Assembly (NCBI GenBank): GCA_022563685.1
Contig: JADFMY010000006.1
Coordinates: forward strand, 1 to 56,884
Reading direction: 5' to 3'
From: Pseudomonadota bacterium
GTDB taxonomy: Bacteria; Pseudomonadota; Gammaproteobacteria; GCA-001735895
DNA length: 56,884 nt
The notes under the pieces were generated by a model. That model was given only the letters and a program-made list of their open reading frames with translations, was not told where the DNA came from and did no database searches. Position numbers and translations under genes: made by a program. Positions 33,907-42,155 of this stretch are shown here, piece after piece. Numbering within the stretch: position 1 is the first letter of the stretch; each line of letters begins with the position of its first letter.

Positions 33907-34014
33907 GTAGGGTCGCCCATTCGACCGGTCGCATTTCCTGGTGGCGCAGAGGATAATGCCTGTCCCCAATAATTATTGGTCGAATAAATTTGATAATCCT
34001 CCGGGCGACCCTAC
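33907..34014. repeat. 108-bp MITE-like element with perfect 12-bp terminal inverted repeats
   Basis: The ends read GTAGGGTCGCCC and GGGCGACCCTAC, exact inverted repeats. Inside are ATTCGACCGGTCGC and AATAATTATTGGTCGAAT. Related partial copies: 28282-28316 (GGTCGAATTCATTCGACC then GGTCGC) and 37982-38008 (AATTTATTCGACCAATAATT). No coding capacity. Lies between the divergent dinB and alaX genes. Confidence 0.8.
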
Positions 34015-34071
34015 AAGCATAATCTACCCACTCTAGTTGAGGAAGGGTCAGTTAAGTAACCAGGTAAATGA

Positions 34072-34788
34072 ATGATGACAGAAAAAGTATTTTATCAAGA
34101 CAGCTACCAGAAAACACACAGAAGTATCGTCGTTGAAAAGCTGGATGGTGGTGTGGTGCTCGAATCGACTATATTTTACCCGCTGGGTGGCGGGCAGCCC
34201 GGCGATACCGGCACATGCGCAACAGCGGCAAAGACTTATCGAGTGATCGATACGCGTTACGCCGATGATAAGACCACAATTATTCACCTTCTCGATACAA
34301 TCGACCTGGCTGCGATCGACCTGGGTGAACCGGCTGATCTGGAACTCGACTGGGAACGACGCTATCGCCATATGCGTATGCACACCAGCCTGCACCTGAT
34401 GTGTCATTTGATAACGGCACAGGCGACGGGCGGCTCGATCGGCGAGACCGAGAGTCGGCTAGACTTTGATCTGCAAGGGCAGGCAGTGGATAAAGAGACG
34501 CTTACCGCTGCGATTAACGAATTAATCCGCAAGGACTTGCCGGTCAGTGTGGGGTCAATCAGCGATGAGGAACTGGATCAAAATCCGGGGCTGGTGCGCA
34601 CCATGTCGGTTCAACCACCCAGGGGGCAGGGCAGTGTGCGGACCATCAGCATCGAAGACACAGACTACCAGCCCTGCGGCGGCACTCATGTTCAGCGGAC
34701 CGGTGAAATTGGTGAGGTCGTGGTTACCAAAATCAAGAGCAAGGGCAAGCAAAACAAACGCTTCACCCTGTCGTTGGTTAACCCCTGA
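34072..34788 (+). CDS. alaX: AlaX-type alanyl-tRNA editing protein
   Basis: 238 residues, the size of the AlaX-M group. An N-terminal TIFYPLGGGQPGDTG segment is followed by the editing domain with Zn ligands in RMHTSLHLM (HxxxH) and in PCGGTHV (CxxxH), both standard. It hydrolyses Ser or Gly wrongly attached to tRNA-Ala. Two successive ATG codons lie at the start. Free-standing gene. Confidence 0.92.
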   Translation: MMTEKVFYQDSYQKTHRSIVVEKLDGGVVLESTIFYPLGGGQPGDTGTCATAAKTYRVIDTRYADDKTTIIHLLDTIDLAAIDLGEPADLELDWERRYRHMRMHTSLHLMCHLITAQATGGSIGETESRLDFDLQGQAVDKETLTAAINELIRKDLPVSVGSISDEELDQNPGLVRTMSVQPPRGQGSVRTISIEDTDYQPCGGTHVQRTGEIGEVVVTKIKSKGKQNKRFTLSLVNP

Positions 34789-34835
34789 GCATTCGAATCA
34801 GGCTGTAGTCTGTAATTTCCACGAACCCCGGCCAG

Positions 34836-35420
34836 TCAGTTATATGTTTCGAGTAACTGTGAAATAGTGTGCTGCAGGCGCCACCATTCCTCGGTCATGT
34901 GTTGCGGTGGTGCGTTGCGTGTGCGAATCAGCAGGTAATTGATCGCGGCTCCGAATACCCCGAGCATTCCACCAATATCGATATTGGGTTGCTCGAATCG
35001 AACGCGAATCTTCTTTACCAGTGCCATGCCGCGCTCGGCCCGGGTGCGTGCCAGCGCGATAGTTAAGTTGTTCTGTTCCGACATTTCCCAGGCCATGATT
35101 TCCAGGGTCAATGGCCTGGCCTGTAACTCGGTAACATGCCGCTTCAGCAGCAGTTGCAAATATTGTCCGAGGGATTGCTGGCCTATTTCGTCGCCCGATT
35201 CGGTGATGATATCGTCAACCTCCCACCAAAGGGGGGTAATTTCGGCAAATGCCAGCAGCAGACCGTCGAGCCCATCGAAATAGCGGTAAATCAATACCTT
35301 GTCGCAGCCAGCCTGGCGTGCGAGCGAGTTGATACCAACCGCGGAGTGACCCTGCTCAAGCAACAGGACTTCGAGTGCGAGCAGTATCTTCTGTTCGGTT
35401 TGGAGGCGGCTTTTTGTCAT
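34836..35420 (-). CDS. TetR-family transcription regulator
   Basis: 194 residues. N-terminal helix-turn-helix (ALEVLLLEQGHSAVGINSLARQAGCDKVLIYRYFDGLDGLL, split here as residues 14-54) is typical of TetR. The ligand domain is Leu-rich and unassigned. It lies 15 bases after mazG on the same strand but an independent role is likely; the controlled genes cannot be told from the sequence. Confidence 0.85.
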   Translation of the reverse strand: MTKSRLQTEQKILLALEVLLLEQGHSAVGINSLARQAGCDKVLIYRYFDGLDGLLLAFAEITPLWWEVDDIITESGDEIGQQSLGQYLQLLLKRHVTELQARPLTLEIMAWEMSEQNNLTIALARTRAERGMALVKKIRVRFEQPNIDIGGMLGVFGAAINYLLIRTRNAPPQHMTEEWWRLQHTISQLLETYN

Positions 35421-35434
35421 CGTTTTAAATTATT

Positions 35435-36229
35435 CTACCCAACGATAGACTTGGATTGTTGCCAGAAACTTTCCATTTGATCGAGTTGTTGCTGGTTCAT
35501 TGGGTGGCCGCCGGACTTCATCTGTTCAAGCACGTAATCGAAGCGGCGTATAAATTTTTGATTGGTGTCGCGCAAGGCTATTTCGGCGTTCACCCGGGCA
35601 TGACGGGCGATATTCATGCACACAAACAATACATCTCCCAGTTCATCGCTGATCTCAGACTGGTTCCCAGTTTCGATCGCGCGTTTTAATTCACCGACCT
35701 CTTCTTCGAGTTTTTCGACGACCGATTGAATATGCGGCCAGTCAAATCCGAACTCGGCTGCCTCGCGTTGTAAACGTTCAGCGCGGTTGAGTGCCGATAG
35801 TGCAGCAGAACACCGGCCAAATCCGAATTGAGCCGAAGCTGACTTGTTCCTGGCTGACTTTTCCTGTTTTTTTAAAACTTGCCATTGCTCATTCAGCGCC
35901 GCGTCGTCTAATTTCAAGCTGCCGTTGGCCTCGAACACATGCGGATGGCGATGTATCATCTTGTTGACGATACCTTCCACCACATCGCCGAAATCAAAAC
36001 AACCCCTTTCTTTGGCGATACGTGCGTGAAACACGATATTGAAGAGCAAATCTCCCAGCTCTTCTTTCAAGTCTTCCATATCGTCGCGCTCGATCGCATC
36101 GAGCGTTTCATGAGTTTCTTCCAGCGTATAGGGTGCGATCGACCTGTTGTCCTGCCTGATGTCCCAGGGGCAGCCGTTTTGCGGGTCACGCAAAGCCTTC
36201 ATCACGTCGAGTAGATTGTCGATATTCAT
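35435..36229 (-). CDS. mazG: Nucleoside triphosphate pyrophosphohydrolase MazG
   Basis: 264 residues with two MazG halves. The N-terminal half has CPWD, EETHETLDAI and KEELGDLLFNIVFHARIA; the C-terminal half has EKLEEEVGELKRAIE and ISDELGDVLFVCMNIARHA. The EExxE/ExxD metal sites are intact in both. House-cleaning of non-canonical NTPs and control of (p)ppGpp are the known roles. Divergent from amgK. Confidence 0.95.
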   Translation of the reverse strand: MNIDNLLDVMKALRDPQNGCPWDIRQDNRSIAPYTLEETHETLDAIERDDMEDLKEELGDLLFNIVFHARIAKERGCFDFGDVVEGIVNKMIHRHPHVFEANGSLKLDDAALNEQWQVLKKQEKSARNKSASAQFGFGRCSAALSALNRAERLQREAAEFGFDWPHIQSVVEKLEEEVGELKRAIETGNQSEISDELGDVLFVCMNIARHARVNAEIALRDTNQKFIRRFDYVLEQMKSGGHPMNQQQLDQMESFWQQSKSIVG

Positions 36230-36346
36230 CTAATGCCTTTATTATATTGCCAGCGTGTCGATTTACACTGGATAATACGAGGCTCGTAATCCAGCCAGGC
36301 CAAATGGCGATCCATGTAGTGAGCTACCATTCGATTAAACATAATA

Positions 36347-37336
36347 ATGAGCGACAGAACTAAACAAATGACTGACTGGCTGGATGCCCTCGGATACCGG
36401 GATTATACCCTAAGCCCGGCCTCGGAAGATGCCAGTTTCCGCACTTACCATCGGTTACAGTGCGGTGAAAATTCCTGGATCGTGATGGATGCACCGCCGG
36501 ATAAGGAACACAGCGGTCAATTCATTAAGATTGCCAGGAAACTGCGCCAGGCAAATCTCAGTGCGCCCGAGGTGATCGAAACGAATCTGCCGCAGGGTTT
36601 TCTGATATTGACCGATTTTGGCCAAATGTCCTATCTTTCGGTGCTAGACGCCAAAAGTGAAGGTCCTCTCTATGCGGATGCTTTGTCGGCACTACTACAG
36701 ATGCAGACCAATATCGACAGCGACGATTTGCCAGACTACGATGAACCTCTGTTGATGCAGGAAATGGAATTGTTTCGCCACTGGTTCCTGGGTGAATTAC
36801 TCGGCATCGAATTGAGCGAGGCACAAGCGGAGCAATGGGGCTCGATCAAGCGGCTGCTGGTAAAAAATGCGCTGGAGCAACCCCAGGTATTTGTGCACCG
36901 TGATTACCATTCGCGCAACTTGATGAAAATAGAACAGGGCAATCCGGGCATACTCGATTTTCAGGATGCGGTTAAGGGACCCGTCACCTACGATCTGGTG
37001 TCGCTGCTACGCGATTGCTACATCGACTGGCCTGCAGTTCGAGTCGACCAGCTCGCGCTGGATTATTACGAGTTTGCCAAAGTCAATGACCTGGTCGACG
37101 TGAAGCCAGCCAAATTTTTACGCTGGTTCAACCTGATGGGAATACAACGTCACTTAAAGGCGATTGGCATCTTTTCACGCCTGAAAATCCGCGATCGCAA
37201 AAAAGCTTTTCTGAAAGATATTCCGCGCACACTCGATTATGTGCGGCAGATCAGTGCGGAGGAAATGAACATGGTCGGACTCTATGCACTCATCACCGAT
37301 CTCGGGCTTAGTTTCCGCGTGAAATCGCTGTTATGA
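36347..37336 (+). CDS. amgK: N-acetylmuramate/N-acetylglucosamine anomeric kinase
   Basis: 329 residues of the aminoglycoside-phosphotransferase fold. FVHRDYHSRNLM is the catalytic loop and GILDFQDAVKGPVTYDLVSLL the metal loop, both characteristic of AmgK. It phosphorylates MurNAc or GlcNAc at C1 in the cell-wall recycling bypass found in Pseudomonas and many other proteobacteria but not E. coli. The stop overlaps the murU start by 4 bases. Confidence 0.93.
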   Translation: MSDRTKQMTDWLDALGYRDYTLSPASEDASFRTYHRLQCGENSWIVMDAPPDKEHSGQFIKIARKLRQANLSAPEVIETNLPQGFLILTDFGQMSYLSVLDAKSEGPLYADALSALLQMQTNIDSDDLPDYDEPLLMQEMELFRHWFLGELLGIELSEAQAEQWGSIKRLLVKNALEQPQVFVHRDYHSRNLMKIEQGNPGILDFQDAVKGPVTYDLVSLLRDCYIDWPAVRVDQLALDYYEFAKVNDLVDVKPAKFLRWFNLMGIQRHLKAIGIFSRLKIRDRKKAFLKDIPRTLDYVRQISAEEMNMVGLYALITDLGLSFRVKSLL

Positions 37337-37974
37337 CCCATTGCGCGATGATCCTCGCAGCGGGTCGCGGAGAGCGCCTCAGACCCCATACCGATAGCTG
37401 CCCGAAGCCGTTACTGGAAATCAACGGTAAGCCGTTGATCTTCTATCACCTGGAATCGCTGGCCCTGGCCGGTATCAGCAAGGTGGTGGTCAATCTAAGC
37501 TGGCTCGCAGAGCAGATAGAAGCCGCGGTCGGCGATGGCAGTCAATTTGGGCTAAAGGTCATTTATAGCCGCGAAGCAGAGGCGCTCGAAGTCGCGGGTG
37601 GTATCGTTCAGGCACTGGAATTGCTGGAGGAACGATTTCTTGTCGTCAATGCAGATATCTATACCGACTATGCGTTTGAAAAACTGCGCTCGGTTAGCTC
37701 AAAGGCGCACCTGGTGCTGGTGGATAATCCAGATCATCATCCGCGGGGGGATTTTGCCCTGAATCATGGGCTTTTGAGCAATGCCTCCAACCATCGCCTG
37801 ACCTTCTCCGGCATAGCTGCCTATCACAGGTCTTTTTTCGAGTGTCATGCACCGGGTAGACGGACGCTGGCACCGCTATTGCGCGATGCCGCAGACAAGG
37901 GGCTCGTGAGTGCCGAATTGTTTGCAGGGAAATGGGTGGATGTTGGAACAGTGGAACGGTGGCAGTCGATTTGA
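37333..37974 (+). CDS. murU: MurNAc-1-phosphate uridylyltransferase
   Basis: 213 residues, a compact nucleotidyltransferase. AMILAAGRGERLRPHTDSCPKPLL binds UTP (split here as residues 5-28: LAAGRGERLRP and PKPLL), and LVVNADIYTDY carries the metal Asp. It makes UDP-MurNAc from the AmgK product. amgK-murU adjacency makes the assignment firm. Confidence 0.93.
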   Translation: MTHCAMILAAGRGERLRPHTDSCPKPLLEINGKPLIFYHLESLALAGISKVVVNLSWLAEQIEAAVGDGSQFGLKVIYSREAEALEVAGGIVQALELLEERFLVVNADIYTDYAFEKLRSVSSKAHLVLVDNPDHHPRGDFALNHGLLSNASNHRLTFSGIAAYHRSFFECHAPGRRTLAPLLRDAADKGLVSAELFAGKWVDVGTVERWQSI

Positions 37975-37981
37975 GTGCGGG

Positions 37982-38008
37982 CGGTCGAATTTATTCGACC
38001 AATAATTA
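37982..38008. repeat. Palindromic repeat between convergent genes
   Basis: GGTCGAA-TTTA-TTCGACC (37983-38000) forms a perfect 7-pair hairpin and is followed by AATAATTA. About 20 bases match the inside of the MITE-like element at 33907-34014. It lies between the convergent murU and Na/Pi genes, where it could serve as a two-way terminator. Confidence 0.7.
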
Positions 38009-38022
38009 TCGATACCCCAAAC

Positions 38023-39693
38023 TCAAGCCTTAACCTCAGTTTTATTATTCTTTTTTAGCCGGCTTCGCAATTGCCCGGCTGCTTCGAGTATCGGGTAGGC
38101 TACAGCGGTCAAATGCGAGTTGATGCGTTTCAGGTCACGGATCACATCGAGTTGCATCGCACTCAGGCGAGAGTCGTAGGTGACGTCTTCACGCAACTTG
38201 ACCAGGTGGTTAACCACCGCCTGTTTTTCAAGCTTGATGAACTTGTACTTTTTCGCCAGTAACTGTCGCGCCATGCCGATATCGCCAGAGGTGAAAACAC
38301 TGAGGGACAGGTGAAAACTGAGTAGCACAGGCTGATAGAGACTGTTGATATCTTCACGGTCGTGAAGTGACATCCTGGCACGGCTAACGAGTTTTTTGCG
38401 TAATATATTGTCGATCATATCCACCGAAATGATGTCGCCAATATGCTCCAGGTTGGTGACGAAACTCATAATTTCGGCACAACGCTTACTTTCTTTATCA
38501 CCCAGCGACTCACGGCTCAAATTGGTCAGGTATAGCTTGACTTCATCGTAAAACTGGTTCGCAACCTGATCCATCTTGCGCGTATTCTTGGCCAACTCGA
38601 CATCGTTTTTCTTTAGCGCGATAAAGGTATTTCGAAACATTTTCTCGACTACTTCGCCCATACGCAACACTTCGCGTTCTGCATTGACGAGCGCCACCAG
38701 TGGGGTTTCGAACGCCGATTTGTCAAGATGCATCGGCCCGACCGCGTCTGGATCCTCTTCGCTTTCGGGTAGCAGGCGCATGGTCAAGGCGGCCATTCGA
38801 TCGATCAGGGGTAGAAACATCAACGCCAGCGCAATATTAAATAACATGTGAAAATTGGCTATCTGACGAGCGTTGCTGACGTCGAACTGGGTCAGCCAGT
38901 CGCTGATTATGCCTAGCATCGGTAGCGCGATTAATACGCCGCAGACGCGGAAAATCAAATTCCCGAGCGGAGGTTGTCGCGCCGCGCTACTCGCTCGAAG
39001 GGTGGCAACAAATGGCGGGATCGCGCCGCCTATATTGGCGCCCAGTACAAACGCGAACGCGACTGTAATGTGCATTACCCCGGTGCTCGCAAGAGTAATA
39101 ATGAGCAATACGGTGGCCAGGCTGGAGTGCGCCAGCCAGGCAATAATCGCGGCGAAGATTACCGCCAGCACCAGGTCGTTGCCCAGTGCCGCGAAGATAC
39201 CCTGGATTATTTCGGATTCGCGCATTGGCATCGATGCGCCGAGGATCAGTTTCAGGGCTAGCAGCATCATCCCGATACCCAGTACCAGGCGGCCTATATC
39301 GCGTGTGCGCCCGCCGTCGGAGTAGGTAAACATCGCCACGCCCACGGCGATCAGGAACGGTGACAACGCCGACAGGTCGAAGGTTAGAATTTGCGTCACC
39401 AGGGTGGTGCCTACATCGGCACCGAGTAGCACCGCGAGCGCAGGAGCCGTGTTGATAATTCCCTGGCCGCTAAAGGAAGAAGTCAGTAACGCGGTCGCGC
39501 TGCTGCTTTGAAGTAAAACCGTGACCCCGAGCCCGGTGAAAAAAGCCTTGAATCGATTAGACAAACTGGCGCCGAGCGCGCTACGGACTTCGCTACCCCA
39601 GGCATCGTTGATGCCGATACGCACCATGCGCAAGCCCCATAACAGCAATGCAACCCCACCAATTAGATTAATGAGTATCGTGGTGCCGTTAAT
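38023..39693 (-). CDS. Na/Pi cotransporter family protein with C-terminal PhoU-like domain
   Basis: About 556 residues if translation begins at the ATT at 39693, which has AGGAG eight bases upstream and restores the first membrane helix (INLIGGVALLLWGLRM). From the TTG at 39648 the protein would be 541 residues and lose part of that helix. No ATG or GTG is available. Membrane domain with duplicated signatures LLQSSSATALLTSSFSG and LAHSSLATVLLIITLASTG (QSSS motif) as in NptA/YjbB, then a helical PhoU-like region (residues 330-540). Imports or exports phosphate. Confidence 0.88.
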   Translation of the reverse strand: MNGTTILINLIGGVALLLWGLRMVRIGINDAWGSEVRSALGASLSNRFKAFFTGLGVTVLLQSSSATALLTSSFSGQGIINTAPALAVLLGADVGTTLVTQILTFDLSALSPFLIAVGVAMFTYSDGGRTRDIGRLVLGIGMMLLALKLILGASMPMRESEIIQGIFAALGNDLVLAVIFAAIIAWLAHSSLATVLLIITLASTGVMHITVAFAFVLGANIGGAIPPFVATLRASSAARQPPLGNLIFRVCGVLIALPMLGIISDWLTQFDVSNARQIANFHMLFNIALALMFLPLIDRMAALTMRLLPESEEDPDAVGPMHLDKSAFETPLVALVNAEREVLRMGEVVEKMFRNTFIALKKNDVELAKNTRKMDQVANQFYDEVKLYLTNLSRESLGDKESKRCAEIMSFVTNLEHIGDIISVDMIDNILRKKLVSRARMSLHDREDINSLYQPVLLSFHLSLSVFTSGDIGMARQLLAKKYKFIKLEKQAVVNHLVKLREDVTYDSRLSAMQLDVIRDLKRINSHLTAVAYPILEAAGQLRSRLKKNNKTEVKA

Positions 39694-39809
39694 GTTATAG
39701 ACTCCTGAAAAATGTGAAGAGTAGGATCAGGCGAGGCTTGATATTGCAACTACTGAAGCAGTAAATCTTAGCAGAATGCGCGCTGTAGCACTAGCTCGAA
39801 TGTTTCACC

Positions 39810-39858
39810 TGTAGAGAACAAATAAACTGTCCGGTCTTGTAGCAAATGATCTGTCCGG
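39810..39858 (+). repeat. Left terminal inverted repeat of the insertion sequence
   Basis: Matches 41145-41192 on the opposite strand with one 1-base indel and scattered mismatches. CCGGT.TTGTAGCAAAT is the best conserved block. Confidence 0.82.
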
Positions 39859-39886
39859 TTTTCATAGGCCACCGAGGAGGTGACTT

Positions 39887-41065
39887 ATGAGGCGGTCGGA
39901 ATGGCTACAGGAGACAAGACAAATGAGGTTTCAAGAGGCATATGGGGGTTGGACGGAGAGCCGCCTGACACAAGAGGAGGCAGCGCAATTGCTGGGGGTA
40001 TGTGCGCGAACCTTTCGGCGTTACATAGATCGTTATGAGGACGAGGGTTTGGATGGACTGCTTGACAAGCGCCTGTCACAGATTTCGCATCGCCGTGCAC
40101 CGGTCGATGAAGTACTACGCCTGGTGGATCGCTATCGGAGCCGACACGACGACTGGAACGTCAAGCACTACTACGCCTGGTACAAGCGCGACGGTGGTAG
40201 TCGCAGCTATACCTGGGTGAAAAATACATTACAGGTTGCAGGTGCGGTAAAGAAAGCGGCCAAACGGGGTGTCCACCGCAAGCGCCGAGACCGTACGCCC
40301 TGGCCGGGGATGATGCTGCACCAGGACGGTAGCGATCATGAGTGGATTCCTGGTCAACGCTGGGATCTGATCGTGACGATGGACGATGCAACCAATGAGC
40401 ATTACTCGATGTTTTTTTGTGAAGAAGAAGGCACGCAGAGCAGCTTTCAAGGGGTTCGGGAGGTGATCGAACAGCGAGGGCTGTTTTGTTCGTTCTATAC
40501 TGACCGAGGCAGCCATTATTGGCACACCCCTGAAGCGGGCGGGAAGGTTGACAAGCGTAATCCAACGCAGTTTGGGCGTGCTATGGGACAACTCGGGATT
40601 GAGATGATCGCGGCCTATTCGCCCGAAGCCCGAGGCCGTTCTGAGCGTGCTTTTCGCACCCACCAGGGCAGACTACCCAAGGAACTAGCGGCAGCCGGTA
40701 TCAGTGACATGATTGCAGCTAATCGCTACCTGGCCAGGACTTATCTGCCACAATACAACGAGGAGTTCCAACAGTCGGCACTGGAAGAGGGTTCGGCATT
40801 CGTAGCTTGCCAGGATCTGAGCGTGCTTGAGGACATCCTGTGCGAGCATTATCAGCGAGTCGTTGGCAAGGACAACTGTGTACGCTTCGAAGGACTGGTG
40901 TTGCAGATACCCGCTGACCGCCACCGTTACCATTACGTTAAGACAAAGGTGAAGGTGTTGCGCCACACCGACGGCACGCTATCAATACAACATGGTCCTC
41001 GGGTGTTGGCAAAGTATGACGCTCAAGGGGAGCAATTAGCAGATGAAATACGGGTCGCTGCGTAA
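39887..41065 (+). CDS. ISNCY-family transposase
   Basis: 392 residues. An N-terminal helix-turn-helix (LTQEEAAQLLGVCARTFRRY) is followed by an rve/DDE core: Asp in LHQDGSDHEW, Asp in YTDRGSHYWH and Glu in SPEARGRSERAF. HTPEAGGKVD and QLGIEMI are conserved around the core in this group. Strong ribosome site (GAGGAGGTG) before the ATG. The frame is intact with all catalytic residues, so it may still be active. Confidence 0.93.
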   Translation: MRRSEWLQETRQMRFQEAYGGWTESRLTQEEAAQLLGVCARTFRRYIDRYEDEGLDGLLDKRLSQISHRRAPVDEVLRLVDRYRSRHDDWNVKHYYAWYKRDGGSRSYTWVKNTLQVAGAVKKAAKRGVHRKRRDRTPWPGMMLHQDGSDHEWIPGQRWDLIVTMDDATNEHYSMFFCEEEGTQSSFQGVREVIEQRGLFCSFYTDRGSHYWHTPEAGGKVDKRNPTQFGRAMGQLGIEMIAAYSPEARGRSERAFRTHQGRLPKELAAAGISDMIAANRYLARTYLPQYNEEFQQSALEEGSAFVACQDLSVLEDILCEHYQRVVGKDNCVRFEGLVLQIPADRHRYHYVKTKVKVLRHTDGTLSIQHGPRVLAKYDAQGEQLADEIRVAA

Positions 41066-41084
41066 TGTCCACCGCACAATCCGC

Positions 41085-41130
41085 GTTTAGAAGGCCCTTA
41101 ACGGGCTACGCCCTCCGGGGCCTTCTAAAC
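41085..41130 (+). terminator. Large stem-loop at the transposase 3' end
   Basis: GTTTAGAAGGCCC (41085-41097) pairs perfectly with GGGCCTTCTAAAC (41118-41130) around a 20-base loop. It lies 19 bases after the stop. There is no T-run, so it may act as an element-specific structure as well as a terminator. Confidence 0.65.
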
Positions 41131-41144
41131 AAACAGGCAATAGT

Positions 41145-41192
41145 GGACAATTAATTTGCTACAGAACCGGACATTTCTATTTGTTGCTAACA
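41145..41192 (-). repeat. Right terminal inverted repeat of the insertion sequence
   Basis: Partner of the left repeat at 39810-39858. The outermost bases read TGTTAGCAACAAATA on the minus strand. Confidence 0.82.
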
Positions 41193-41424
41193 CTACTTAG
41201 CCCACTCACCGACACCACAAGCATCTGTTTACATATATTCGTAGCCTTCCGGGGATTTAGTGGCAGGGAAGCCAGCCATTTTTAACCGCACACCGCCCCC
41301 TGCTCGCGGCTCTATTCGTGGGCACCGTTATTCACACTTTCTTCTTTATTAATCAAATAGTCGCTATGGGTGATTTCTACCTTTATTCACAAGGGGTCCA
41401 GGGTCGAAAGTCACCCTGTTTTTG

Positions 41425-41641
41425 GTATTGGACAACTCTTCGGTATTATTTTTCTCGCTAATATGCAGTTGGGTTACTTCACGCCACCCGTGGGCATGAA
41501 TTTGTTCATTGGAGCTATCGCTTCAACAAACCGGTCATGACACTTTACCGGGCAACCATTCCTTTCTTCCTGATCCTGTTGGTCGCAGTCTTGATCATCA
41601 CTTACTGGCCCGCCCTCAGTCTGGCCCTGATCGGCGGCTAA
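41425..41641 (+). pseudogene. Frameshifted 3' remnant of a TRAP transporter large permease gene (dctM-like)
   Basis: The first part reads GIGQLFGIIFLANMQLGYF then TPPVGMNLFIG, the C-terminal region of TRAP large subunits. At about 41508-41514 the frame must shift by one base to continue as SYRFNKPVMTLYRATIPFF and end IITYWPALSLALIGG-stop. In the first frame a TGA follows soon after. No earlier part of the gene is found; the 230 bases back to the insertion sequence (41193-41424) show no gene. So a TRAP transporter was lost here, perhaps with the insertion. Confidence 0.8.
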
Positions 41642-41782
41642 AAGAGACCGCTACGCCTGCGCAGCCAATCAAATTTATCGGCTGTTCTTTATGGTTGATA
41701 TGCCCGCTATCGAGATTCAAGTTACAGCACGTCAATTTTGTGGCATGATCGCGTCCGGTGACCCGGGTTTTTAGCATCATCT

Positions 41783-42145
41783 ATGAAATACATCGCTCTT
41801 GTAATCCTGCTGTTTTCTATCATGACCGGCTGCGCTACCGGCTCTGGAAAGCTAGACCCCTACGTTCAGAAACTACTGTGGCTGGACGCCGCTGACCCAC
41901 AAACCGATGCGCAACAGGCGATCAAGAAAGCTGATTTTCGTTTGCTCGGCCTGGCAACCCGCAGCGTGCATATTCCTGGAATAGCCAAAGAAGAAACCCT
42001 GAAGTACGAGCTGAGATGCGGCATACAGCTCATCGATGGCATTTCTGACGTGGTGCGCAGCGACGAGCACCTTCGGCTGATGCAAAAAGCGCGTAGTTAC
42101 GCACTCAAGTACAACGCGATTATCAAGTTACACTGCAAGCCTTAA
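41783..42145 (+). CDS. Small lipoprotein of unknown function
   Basis: 120 residues with a signal peptide and lipobox MTGC at residues 14-17. The mature part has two Cys (RCGIQ, LHCKP) that may pair and shows no family I know. It ends 10 bases before the convergent protease gene. Composition is like that of the surrounding genes. Confidence 0.65.
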   Translation: MKYIALVILLFSIMTGCATGSGKLDPYVQKLLWLDAADPQTDAQQAIKKADFRLLGLATRSVHIPGIAKEETLKYELRCGIQLIDGISDVVRSDEHLRLMQKARSYALKYNAIIKLHCKP

Positions 42146-42155
42146 GCACTCAGCG

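Larger units (their letters stand above)
39810..41192 (+). mobile_element. ISNCY-type insertion sequence, 1383 bp, apparently complete
   Basis: One transposase gene flanked by imperfect terminal inverted repeats of about 45 bases. Left end starts TGTAGAGAACAAATA and right end (reverse complement) TGTTAGCAACAAATA; both continue with TGTCCGGT and TGTAGCAAAT. A large stem-loop lies between the transposase stop and the right end. I see no clear target-site duplication. The right flank is a decayed TRAP transporter gene, so the region is a site of gene loss. Confidence 0.88.
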
